64,000 nucleotides of DNA, from positions 41,741,735 to 41,805,734 of the forward strand of contig OU342636.1 of NCBI GenBank assembly GCA_910589415.1, written 5' to 3'. This DNA comes from Malachius bipustulatus. Taxonomy: Eukaryota; Arthropoda; Insecta; Coleoptera; Melyridae. The notes under the pieces were generated by a model. The model did not search any database. It was given only the letters and a program-made list of their open reading frames with translations, and was not told the DNA's origin. Below are positions 53,559 through 64,000 of this stretch, in pieces. Every line of letters starts with the position of its first letter. Position 1 is the stretch's first letter. Both the position numbers and the translations under genes were made by a program.

Positions 53559-55866
53559 TTAGTGTATTTTTTAACAAAAAATACACTATTGAGGACGACA
53601 TCACTTTTCGAAAATCACCCAAACTCATCAAATGTCCATCGATCATGACCCCCAGATCACGAAAAAGTAGTTTTCCAAAATTCACCTGCCCACGATATAT
53701 ATATATATATATTTATATATATATTTATATATTTATATATATATTTATATAATAATGATGATGTTAATGAGCGCAAAGATTGATTGCGAAATTTATTTTG
53801 AATTTATATTTATATATATATATATTTCTCCAAAATCGCGAAATTTCGATTTTCAAAACGCTCCTGTAGCTTTATCTTTCAAGATTAGTGAACGAAATTT
53901 TGGATTCTTGTAAATTATTCGAATGACGTTAGATTTTCGTTGAAAAAATTTCCAAAAGTCCCATCACTTCTACAGGGTGTCCCTTCAAAATTCCATGAGC
54001 CCGGTTTTTGTCATCTCATTTCAGGTCGCAGTTTTGAATCTAGGAGGCTGAAATTTTTGTGGGAGTAAGATATCCACAAGGAGTGGTCTGGTATTGCACT
54101 TGAGCAAAATCGGCCAAGCCGTTTCAAAATGGCAGCCATTTGAATTTTCGGAAAATTTCCAATTTTTTGAGCCCCCGTATGAGCAAGATGGCAAAAAAAC
54201 TTTGAAATCAAAATAACAGGATTTGAAGAAAATTATTGGAAATTTGAGTTAATGCAATAAAATTAGCATATTTTCCATTAATAAGCCAGTGTCGTGGGTA
54301 GGAAAAAGGGTGAAAATGTGTCAATTCTATAACCGTTTATGAGTCCATTTTTGAAGAAGTTGAATCGAAATTTTCAATTTTTTTTTGCTTTAACATATAA
54401 TTTGATGTCTTAGCTTCAATTCGCCTCGATTAATGTAGCACTTTAAACGAAAAACAAAAAAGTTTTTCGCTTGTGCAAAATTAGCTTGCACTTATTAAAT
54501 CGATGAAATGGTTCGCAATTTCTTTTTTATTTTTTTTCACATTCAATAATGAATGGTTCTGAAAATTAGAAGAGCAAACGCAACAACAATTAAATCACCT
54601 ACATGCAGGTGAAAAAAGTATTCAAATTGGTTTTTTAATAACAAAGATACGACCAGTTTAAAAAATAAAATGTGTAGGTGTATAATAACCTGACGTACTA
54701 CATATACCTATCTATCAGCACTACAAACTCGAGACCCACCGTGGTTCAGTTGATTACACGCATGTTTTATAAACTGTTGATGTGGGTTCGAAACCACGGG
54801 AAGATATAATTCTTTTTTTTTTTTGGTAGGTAGGTGGGGAGTTTTCCCAAAAAATTTTCATTATGATGTTTATTTCTTTAAAATTTTAAAACCGCTGCTG
54901 TAGCTTCATATTTAAGGATTAGTGAACGAAATTTTTTACCCTTGTGAAACTTTGAAATGACATTTGATTTTCGTAAAAAAAGTCCCTAAAGCTGCGTTAC
55001 TTCTACAGGGTGTCCCTCCAAATTAAAAACAAAAACCGTCTATGAGGCACGGTTTCTGGTCGCAGTTTTCAATCTAGGGGGCTGAAATTTTTTATGAATA
55101 AGATAGCCGCAAGGAGTCGTCTGGTACTGTATTTGAGTAAAATCGAGCCGTTTCAAATGGCGGCCTTTTCAATTTTAGAAAAAATTGCCAGATTTTGAAC
55201 CCCTATACCTACCTACCTATAAGCGAGTTAGAAAAACAAATTTAAACCAAATTAACACGATTGGAAGAAAATTATTTTAAATTTGAGTTAATGCAGTAAA
55301 ATTTGCATATTTTTCATTAATCAGCCAGTGGCGTGGGTAGAAAAGGGTAAAAATGGCTAAATTTCTATAACCGTTTATGAGCCTTTTTTGAAGGAATTGA
55401 GCTGAAGTTTTTCCAGTAGGCAACTACACGAATAACCCCTAACTCTGAAAAATTTCAAGAAGGAAATAAGAAAAATGGCGGAGATATTCGAATATTTTTA
55501 CATGATGTTTATTCCTCTAAAATTTCAAATTTTCGGTTTTCAAAATTCCCCTTTCACTTTTTGCGAATTTATTAAAGGTAGTGTAAAGAATAGTATTTTT
55601 TAAGTAAAGTTAGCCAGTGGCAGACACAGGAAAAGGGAAAATTTTTTAAAATTTGTCAATTTTTTTTTATTTTGTTAAATTTAAAAATCCATTCTAAGAC
55701 ACGTTTTCAAACTAAATGAAATGAAATTTTCTCAGTAAACCACTACGCTAATATGACCTGACTATGGAAAATTTCAGAAAGCCAATTTAAAAAGCGGTGA
55801 AAATATTCAGAATTGAATCGCATAAAAATACACTATTTCTGCGATTGATGCGCAAGAAGGTTTTTT
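53559..55866 (+). mobile_element. Large repeat family, copy C with tandem modules
   Basis: It starts with the same hairpin as copy A (AGTGTATTTTTTAACAAAAA) and ends with the same GATTGATGCGCAAGAAGG. The block at about 53870-54400 recurs, more diverged, at 54880-55420 (TGTAGCTT, ACTTCTACAGGGTGTCCC, GGGGCTGAAATTTTT and AGCCAGTGGCGTGGG follow in the same order). A third, weaker trace is at 55555-55750. The tRNA-like module is at 54736-54805. A TA-rich microsatellite interrupts the 5' part. Confidence 0.7.
53697..53825. repeat. TA-rich microsatellite in copy C
   Basis: Runs of TATATATTTATA flank a short ATGATGATG segment. It interrupts sequence that is continuous in copy A at about 17429. Confidence 0.85.
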
Positions 55867-56240
55867 TCATCTTCGAGGCAGAAGCGACATTCACCGTCGT
55901 CTGCCCCTTCGACCCTGGTTAAGTGTCTAGGAGTCGACAGTGTCCTGTGAGCAGGCTTACCGTTATCCTCAGTCTGGTACGACTGAGGCCTAGTAGATTT
56001 GTCGTAACCGAGTGCGAGGGTTCTTTGATGAACTTCTTCGCATGCCTCTGCCCTATGGATCTCTTCCATTTGGTCACAGTTTCTGAGAGCATCCACTCTT
56101 TCATGCTGCTTCTCTTGAGGCTTTTTTTCACCCCGCAGTAGGGTTCGGGTTCGATGGGGGCAGTGTATTCGCCTTCTCGTTACCTTCTAGCCCTGAGTGC
56201 CCTAGTATCCATACCAAAGTAACGTAAGTCGTACATGTTA
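55867..56240 (-). mobile_element. LINE ORF2 RNase H and zinc-knuckle tail
   Basis: On the minus strand the frames read VTLVWILGHSGLEGNE (RNase H), then LGLSRTRLRITVSLLTGHCR, then LTRVEGADDGECRFCLEDE. This is the order RNase H, LLTGHC motif, CxxC knuckle of Jockey/I-type LINEs. Two frameshifts separate the blocks. It abuts the end of copy C directly. Confidence 0.75.
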
Positions 56241-56526
56241 CACGTACCAGGGTATATTCTCAAGAAGTTGAAGTGAATATAGTAATTTTTTTTTAAGATG
56301 ACTCTTCACTGATGATCAGTAGAGGACAAATTCATAGTCTATAATTAAACGGATATTGTATGAATTACAAATCTACAGAATAAAAGCGCTAGTTTTGGGA
56401 TGCTCCTCACTTGTGGCGAACTAAAGGCGAACACGCTCAATTAAGCTCAACTTAGCTCAACTGCATGAGTTGAGCGTCTTTGTTAGAAGCTACGACGTCA
56501 AGTTGTTCAATTTTTTTCATTAATTG
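56241..56526. other. Spacer
   Basis: No element is recognised between the LINE and Gypsy remnants. Confidence 0.45.
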
Positions 56527-57440
56527 AGTCATCCCGGTGTTCGTGCTTCTGTACGTCTGATCTTGGAAAGATTGGCCCAAGATGCAACATGACTACCGCA
56601 TTTGGACCCGTTCTCGCATTCCCTGTCAGTGCCCAAAAGTTACAAGTCACACCATCTCTTCGCTTAGGTTTCCATTGCGCGCCGTTAGATTAAGGCATGT
56701 TGATTTGGATCTCATCGGACCTCTACCACCTGCTGCATCAAACCGTTGTTGTGCCACAGTTTGTTATTGATAGATTTACTCGATGTCCCGTTGTAGAAGT
56801 TTCTCCCCCTGATCTACTAGCTTAAGCCGTCGCCTCTGCTTTGTTTCATTTGCTTGCATGGACATCGAGATTTGGATTTCCCGAACAAATTTCCACTGAT
56901 CAAGGTTGTCAGTTTGAATCGATAGTTTACAAATTGTTTGGATCGCGTATATTTTCAAGCATTCTTATCATCTTTATTATCGTCAAGCAAATGATCAAAT
57001 TGGACATTAACATAGGCAACTTGAAGAATCTATTATATGTCACACAGGCCTTTCATAGTATGAAGCTTTACCGCTAGTTCTGCTTGGGATTTGAACAGCT
57101 TTTAAATAGTATATAGAAGAATCTGCTGCTGAGGTGTTCGAAGGTGAAATTATTCGTCTTACTGGTGAGGTTATTCAGTCTAAGTACTTCAGATTCGGAT
57201 CATCAATTACTGTCACAGTCTTCGCCAAAAACATAAACAAAAGTGTTCACATGTTTTCCTCAGAGATGAAAATGTATGCGGAGTTCTCAAGCCTCCTTGC
57301 TCTTGTCCGTTATGTACTTTGAATCGTGATGACAAAAATTCCATCCTACAGATTCGCAATTCAAAAGTTAAAGTTTCAATCGACCTTCGGTCTCATATTC
57401 AGTTGGCTTGGCGGGAAATTATATGTTTTCACCGTTAATT
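56527..57440 (+). pseudogene. Ty3/Gypsy integrase remnant
   Basis: This is the C-terminal part of a Gypsy-type polyprotein. SHPGVRASVRLILERL carries the zinc-binding His end. DYRIWTRSRIPCQCPK follows, with one of the expected cysteines replaced. HVDLDLIGPLPPA contains the first catalytic Asp, IDRFTRC follows, and ISTDQGCQFES contains the second. The Glu-bearing helix is lost after a break near 56950. From 57200 the pieces HVFLRDEN, LKPP and KVKVSIDRLR fit the domain after the catalytic core. No reverse transcriptase, LTR or primer site was found. Stops and frameshifts make it dead. Confidence 0.75.
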
Positions 57441-57471
57441 TATAAGTCCTAAGTAGGACATGTAACTACGA

Positions 57472-57865
57472 GGACCCGGGCCCATTGGTCTGTGGCGAAA
57501 AGCCACCGTGTGATCGTCTAGTTTTCCGAATTTCTTCTATTAGGACCGCTGTGTTTTCCTCGTTGTGTTTACCGTAGCTTTTACCGTAGTCACCCCTGCT
57601 CTTTGATTGAGGTATGCCAGGATGACTATGGCCGAAACGGATGCGCAAAAGAACCTACTATGACTCATTGTATCTCGGTTGATTGGGATTTCTTTCGGAA
57701 AAGCGGGGAAATTTACTTTGACTTGTTGTTAACTGTGAACTTCCTATCGGATGTCTAAAAGCGAATGATGAGCGAGAGAATTCGTTTGCAAGGGCGTAAA
57801 ATGGTGAAGTGCGAGATGGATTGTGATTTTGCATAGAGAGTACAAAAAAATGGAAAGCGAAGAGG
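57472..57865 (-). mobile_element. Dispersed repeat, SINE-like, minus copy
   Basis: The reverse-orientation partner of 51308-51697. It lacks the A-rich 3' tail of the other copy and follows the Gypsy remnant with a 30-bp gap. Confidence 0.65.
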
Positions 57866-60800
57866 GATCCCGGAGTCCGCTATAATGCCATCTCTGGGTA
57901 CCGTATAAAGGGTTAGGAAGTCAGATATGACCTGCTCGAAAGCTGATCTCTATCTCCCTTGAGCGGCGGCAAGACGTCTGCTTTTATAGAAGCAGCGGTC
58001 CACTTTCTAAACACCACGCAACAATGAACCTTATTGCCACTGCCTCATGCCGTGATTTGTTTCTTAATCATATCTCATTTGTCTTGAGATTAGGCGAGTT
58101 GACCTCGCGGCTACCTTACTGATTTGTCCTGAACCTGAACTACCTAAATTTTCCTTCAAATCGGCCGACGCGTTCTGCACCTTTCCATTGTGTCTAGCTA
58201 TTATAATTACACCGGTTCCATATTCATTTTGCGTTTGCACCTACTTGCTTTTCCAGGACCGCAGCGAATTTTCGGCTATTGCCGTTTATTAATTCGCCCT
58301 ATCGATTGGTGTAATTTTAATTATCGTAGGTATGATACCTAACGAGTTACCATTGTCTCTGCAAAGGCTTATTATTTGATTCTGATTTCACATTCTTTCA
58401 CCCGATCTGTTTCTAGGTCAGCCTGTCCTTTCAATAGGCGCGAGGCGCATTTATAGAGACATCTGGCAATATTTATCTACCCTTGCGGTGGCCGTCTCTT
58501 CGATGTTGTTAAAAGTGCTGGAACTCCACTAGCTAGAGCGCTTCTATTTTATGAATATTTAATGTGCTGGCAGGAATCGTTTCTATTGATGTAATGGCGC
58601 GTGGCTGCGTTTTAATTACCTTACCTAATTCTTGCACTGTTTGCTTTTTCGATTCGGGCTGATTTAATGAGGGAGAAAGGAAATAATTTCCTTATCATCC
58701 TACCTAGGTGCGATCCATTTCAGACATTTGTGAAAATTGTTATCAAAATCACTACAAACTGGTGTTTTAGATTCACTCGACAAAACTAAGATGAAAAAAA
58801 TCACTACAAAGATCAAGAAAATATTTACTGCTATAAAAAAGTTTCAAGATCATGCACCGTAGTATAACTACTGTCCATGATTTGTAGTCATTCATATAAC
58901 TCATTCGAATATTCATACTGCATACTGACGTTGATATAGGCTCATAAATATTAGTTGTTGTGCTGACAAAAAAATTTATATCATTATGTCAACTTCTGCA
59001 GAAACTGTTATTGCACTTGACTGGTTCTCCAACTCGTATACTGACCGCGCTTAGCTGGGACAATTTTAACATCGCATACAATGACTTGCTCTTGTCTCTT
59101 GTCTCTTGTATGTAATAAATCCGTACCTAGGTCCCGTAAAATATTATTGCTAGATTTAAGTGCGTCATTTTAAATACAAAACAAATTTAACAATAACTGT
59201 ATTCTTATATTACAATATTGCTAGAATCAGCTAGTATACAGGTAGATGATACCACCTCAATCATATAAAATTCAAAGTTGTTTCGAAGTAATGTTGTGTC
59301 ATCTCGATATAAATTTCACCTCCCAAACGGTAATAAATAGCTTCCATAGTTAAGGAGACAAATGATCTCCCAGAGAAGAAAAAAACTGGATGCCTTTGAG
59401 CAGCAGTGTCGAAATATTTGGACCTCTAATAAGAATAGTTACTAATGGCAGACAGCAGAATTTAATTAACGACCTTGTCACGACACGACTAGTCTCTTTA
59501 TCTCATACAAATCATACATGATTGATTGCTTTCAGAACTAGTAATGCAAATTTTATTCAAAGCGTCAAAGACGATTAAAATCGATAGCGATACTTTCGTT
59601 GCTAATTTCTGCTCACCAATAATACCTCTCAAAAGTATTCTTCTTGATTCAATTAATTGCAGCCACCATGTTAAGTGACAATGTTTTTCATCATCAATGT
59701 ATTCGATTCGATTCAACCTACTTTTACCTATTTCTGTGTAGTTTGTAGTTGTTTACACTAAAACACAATCAACATCTGCCGTGTCCTTTTTATCTAGTCG
59801 AAAGTTACAAGAACAAGAATAATAATGATGAATGCCTTCGTTGCCTACGTCTCTTGTAGGTACCTAACCTCTGTTTATACATACGAAACTCTTGGAAATC
59901 TAAATCACAGATATACTTAGGTATTTCATTTGGTTTATGTCTGCACTTTCAATAGACCTGAAGAATTCTAATATAAAAAAAATAAAACAAAACGTGATAG
60001 GTATGCCGTAGGTATTATTTAAAGGTAATTTTGTTGTGAAATCAGGTAGGTACAATTAAATTTATTGAAGGTTTTTGGTCGAGTAAATTATAAAACAAAA
60101 AGAAAATTCATCATCATAAGGAAGAACATTAATACCAAACAGCGGGACATTGAAAAGAAGTAAGTAAATGTTTATGTATTCCTGGCGTCGCGACGCTATA
60201 CCTACCCATACATATAACATGCCGCATAACAATTCCAGCCATCTGGTGTGCGGTTCTATATTGGAAGTGACAATGACCTAAATGAAGAAACGTGATCTCC
60301 AAATATCTCAACGGAACTCTAATTGTTATTGCATATTTTTGCTGTAAAATTAGACTCCCGCAGACTACATAATCCAGCACGCATGATTGTAGACCAGGAA
60401 ATCATTATTGTGTTCGAATCAGATTTGTATGAGGTTGAGGATAGTGCTCGATAATCCTGATACCCTCATTTTTTTATCTTCCTTCCATTATCCTCATTGT
60501 TAATAAGCGATTTAGTTACCAAATGTGTCATTCTGCTTCATGTGCCGTCTTCTTGTGGGGATTGGCGACCGTCATGATGACTTTGTGACTCTCTTTATTA
60601 CAGTGTAGCCCTTTCTACTCGCTTGATTTAAAATTTCTAATAAATATGCCAAAAGAAAAATGTGCGAGCAGAGGATGCTATTCCCTCTGGCTCCGTTCGG
60701 GTACTTTCAAATTTATTTGAACCCAAAGCGGAACAGAGGGTGTTAAAGATCTTAAAATGGAGTTACAAATTTTTCAGTGATCGTCTAGATCAATAATGTC

Positions 60801-62510
60801 TCTAAAAAGTTTCCAAAAAGCTTTGACCTGCCCTAAGTTGTGAATATTTAAATTACAGGTCACACAAACACTAAAATAAAAGACACACTAATAATTAACA
60901 ATTTATTGGAATGCTCCAATTAAACAAAATTAAATTTCCCAGAAATTGATAGTAATGTATCGTGAGATTATTTACGTGAGATTATAAAAGATAATTGATT
61001 GGTCTATAAATGACCACCATACCACCTTCAATAGGCATTTACTAAAATTTACACATTTAATCTTACTTAATTTTGGCCAAATAATAACTTTACTAAATTA
61101 AAAATTTAGCTTAATAAAAGAAATGACAACATTATACCAGCTTGGTATAGTTCAGTTTAGCAATATACAAAAAATTGTAATATCAATTAGATATTCTCAA
61201 ACTCATTTACTGATCACTATGGTCCAAATTAAATCACTCCAATAACATCATTTGGTTGATGTGTTTCTCATTTTAGAGAATATAAATGAATTACAAAATA
61301 AATCTGATAAGGTACCTTGCAGTCCAATTCGTACTTCAAGTTGAAAAGCAAGTGAAACGGGAAGATCCAAAAAGAGGATGGAGAACAACGCTTCCTCCTT
61401 CCACCGTTGATTTAGACCACCATCATCGGTCTAGACCATAAAAACCAAACAAAAGAAAGATGGCTCCGCTTTATCCAAGGAACGCCATTCCTCCAAACTG
61501 CTCACTTCAGCAAAACTCTTGAGTAACTGATGATCCCATACCAGAAACTACAATCGGGACATTCCGAAACAAAAACGGAAGACAAAAGCCAAAACCAAAA
61601 GGAAAAGCCTAACGGAAAGGCCAAAAGTAGAAACCCTGAAAATAAATTAAAATTACCATCTGAAATTTTACTAAACGCCATCTTTAATTCTTTCCATATC
61701 GGGCTTCTAATAACTATTCCCTGGTAATCGGCATCCACAAACTCATTCTACCTAATTAGAACGACATAAAATATTAGCTTTGCTAAATAAAACTAAAACA
61801 ACAACTTCATACCTGAGTTTAAAGCAACCACTACACGAAACAATAAATTAAATAACATCACTTCACTGAACCAAATTTACTTCACTAGCATCTCAAAGGG
61901 AAAGGGAAGAAGAAGGATGAGACGTTCAACTCCACAGGTTCCAACCTCCCACTCCTAAATCGATAAATAAGCGCATGGTCGGTTATCTGTTACATCGCTC
62001 GGTCACTTCGCCGAGTGGCAGGTGACAGACTCTGACTGACAGACTCATAATTCGACCTCGCTACAATGCCTCAAACTATAAAACCAGCGGAGTGTAGCAT
62101 TCCAACGGAACGCCATTTTCCTGCGCCTTTTCTATTCGAAAATTCATTCGAAACAGATACGGAAAAGCGCACGCTACAACAGAGTCTAAATAATTGGTTT
62201 GATTTGTATTTCCACCCCACTATTCCCGCAAATTATAGGAAACCAACCTTCTATTCAAGATTCTACGTTAACCTGTTATTTTCCCTTGGATCATAATTAT
62301 AAGTCGCAATTTTCTCACGTAATCTTATATTATTAAAACGCAATATTGTTAGGATCCCCTCAACAGTTAAAATTTCATTGTTTCAAGAAGTTTCATTACA
62401 AATTTATGAAGTGTTTTAGTTACCCCCTACTCCATGGAAAAGCGATTAAACATAATTTATTTATTAATAGCATTGTAGAAACCCCAACCAACTACTAAAC
62501 TTATTTATTT
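57866..62510. other. Long stretch without recognised gene
   Basis: Low transposon density. Frames at 60129-60380 (minus), 61530-61727 and 62066-62296 (plus) match nothing I know. The bases 61900-62060 are GC-richer with GACAGACTC repeats before the ATG at 62066, a promoter-like situation that I cannot support further. Confidence 0.4.
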
Positions 62511-63335
62511 TTAAATAGACGAATGGGAGCGCGACAAAAACGACTTCCTTAAAGCAGACCTCAGTCGGTAGATTGACGGCTGCAAGACTTCAACGAGGGA
62601 GCTGGATCCGGAGCATGTGATGCCGGACGGGAAGAGAATATTCCTCGAGCCTGGTTCACCATGCAAGGAATTTATGCCATTGATCTCAGCGCAGCAGCTG
62701 GATGAAATACACTGCACGCCGAAAACAATTAAAATCTTCTCAGATAACCAAGAGACTCTCAAAGCTCTTTGCTCCATCCATAACAACTCTCAACTGGTAT
62801 GGAACTATCAAACAGCACTTACTATAATAGTAGCTAAAAACAATAACTTGTCCCTGGTCTGGATTCCAGGTCACTTCGACTTTGAAGAGAACGAAATCGC
62901 CGGCTCTCTGGCCAGAAGGGGAATCTTCAAATATCGCAAAAATAACAAAAAACGCCTGGGAAGTGAATAAAGTACTGCAGCTTTTGAAAAGTCTACCAGG
63001 ATTTGCTCATTCTAAGGCCTTTCATTATTGAAGGACCAGGACCATCGAAGACCAGAGCTACTGCGAAGCTCAAAAAGACAGACTTCAGGACCTTGATAAG
63101 CCTATATACAGGACACTGTAAAATGAACCATAATTTACACAGGATATAGGTCTAGTCGGTAACGCAGAATGTCACCTGGGCTTAGTGGATGAAGAAATAG
63201 CAGAACATGTTTTATGCAACTACGCCGCTCTGGGAAGAACTAGACACTCAACATTCAGAAGGTAAGATCTCTTTCAAAGAGATCTGGATACATTGTCACC
63301 CTTTAAGGGCCGTGTGCTGCTGGAACGAATGTAAA
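62511..63335 (+). mobile_element. LINE ORF2 RNase H to C-terminus
   Basis: The frame 62617-62970 carries RNase H blocks: KTIKIFSDNQETLKALCS (catalytic Asp in FSDN) and NNLSLVWIPGHFDFEENEIA (the second region, with Glu where this family usually has Gly). Later frames give VGNAECHLGLVDEEIAEHVL, corresponding to the C-terminal knuckle but with CxxC changed to CHLG. Then come ALGRTRHSTFR and a final LLERM. There are stops after LGSE and again near 63120. 5' truncated and dead. Confidence 0.75.
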
Positions 63336-64000
63336 ACGCTTAGATGTGAGCCACAATAGACCAACTTTTCGTAATGGAGTCGAAATCGACCCACTCACTA
63401 AATAACTTAAGTGACTAATAACCAAACTAGCATTACAGTATTCGATTTTTCAGTGGGGCCTACAAAATTGTTTATTACAGAAGAAGTTGTGTTTTGGATA
63501 AAACTTGTTTTGACATCTCTATGCGACTTCTCATTCCTCATTTCTCCCATACAGGTGTAATTTACAGTCAGTTAACTTTCCAATAGTTTGGAGACAATTT
63601 CATTTCTCGACTCTACATGCAGATTATTGCTCACTTAATAGCGTGATATTATTATCAGGTTTGGTAAAATCGTGAATTTGGTTTTCTTCACGTTCATGTT
63701 CAAGACGCAGTTCATACATCCCAACCTTCAACAGCTCTTCGAAAATCTATCACCGAACGACCACATTGAATCAGAGTCCCTCGCAAGTACCAAGGCTAGG
63801 TACTTTCTATTCAATCTGATTATGTTTGTTTACTTGTTTCAAACTCTCAAAGGACCGTTTGAATAATACAATTTTTAATTTAAAAAGACTCTATTCTTAT
63901 TCAAAACCCAAATTAACACTGTTAACATGAAATAATGATTTGATCTTGCATATTCCTGGAATATTGTTACATGAAACTTGACTCTAATCAATGATCTAAA
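63336..64000. other. No gene recognised
   Basis: AT-rich end of the window. The 64-codon frame at 63672-63866 is not identifiable. Confidence 0.45.

Overview
This is repeat-dominated animal DNA, AT-rich, with intron-like acceptor sites and remnants of many eukaryotic transposon classes. The mix of Jockey/I-type LINE tails, Penelope-like elements with a GIY-YIG domain, Ty3/Gypsy integrase, Tc1/mariner-type transposase pieces and many foldback elements, together with frequent GTAGGTA/TACCTAC runs, fits an insect. A hemipteran or lepidopteran is my best guess, but the sequence alone does not settle it. Only one convincing host gene part is present: an exon at 2525-3664 encoding nine C2H2 zinc fingers.

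Layout. 1-2500: AT-rich flank with a decayed hammerhead-bearing repeat (37-345) and a truncated foldback just upstream of the zinc-finger exon. 2525-3664: zinc-finger exon, followed 37 bp later by a 530-bp MITE. 4.2-11.8 kb: mostly featureless, with a second and better preserved copy of the hammerhead repeat (7883-8200). 11.8-19.9 kb: foldbacks, two LINE tails, a tRNA-derived SINE, the first copy of a large repeat with an embedded tRNA-like module (17313-18545), and a mariner-like remnant. 21.5-24.2 kb: LINE remnant, an inverted pair of Penelope-type ends, and a foldback carrying twelve 20-bp palindromic units. 25.2-32.4 kb: stacked inverted repeats, a second 20-bp palindromic array, Penelope-type termini, a LINE tail and a near-perfect foldback. 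33.4-35.7 kb: a transposase gene split by a LINE insertion with an exact 12-bp target-site duplication. 36.8-38.6 kb: the second (reverse) copy of the large repeat and a palindrome. 43.1-43.96 kb: Penelope-like element remnant. 45.6-46.0 kb: transposase remnant. 51-57.9 kb: repeat pair, small MITE, third and tandemly expanded copy of the large repeat, LINE tail and Gypsy integrase. 62.5-63.4 kb: LINE RNase H tail.

The elements are mostly broken and do not form a working pathway. The most interesting signals are structural RNA/DNA features. The first is a type I hammerhead ribozyme whose conserved core is intact (7992-8051). The second is a pair of 20-bp-period palindromic arrays 2 kb apart that share half of their unit. 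The third is a set of foldbacks with TACAGGGTGT termini that probably belong with the transposase remnants seen here.
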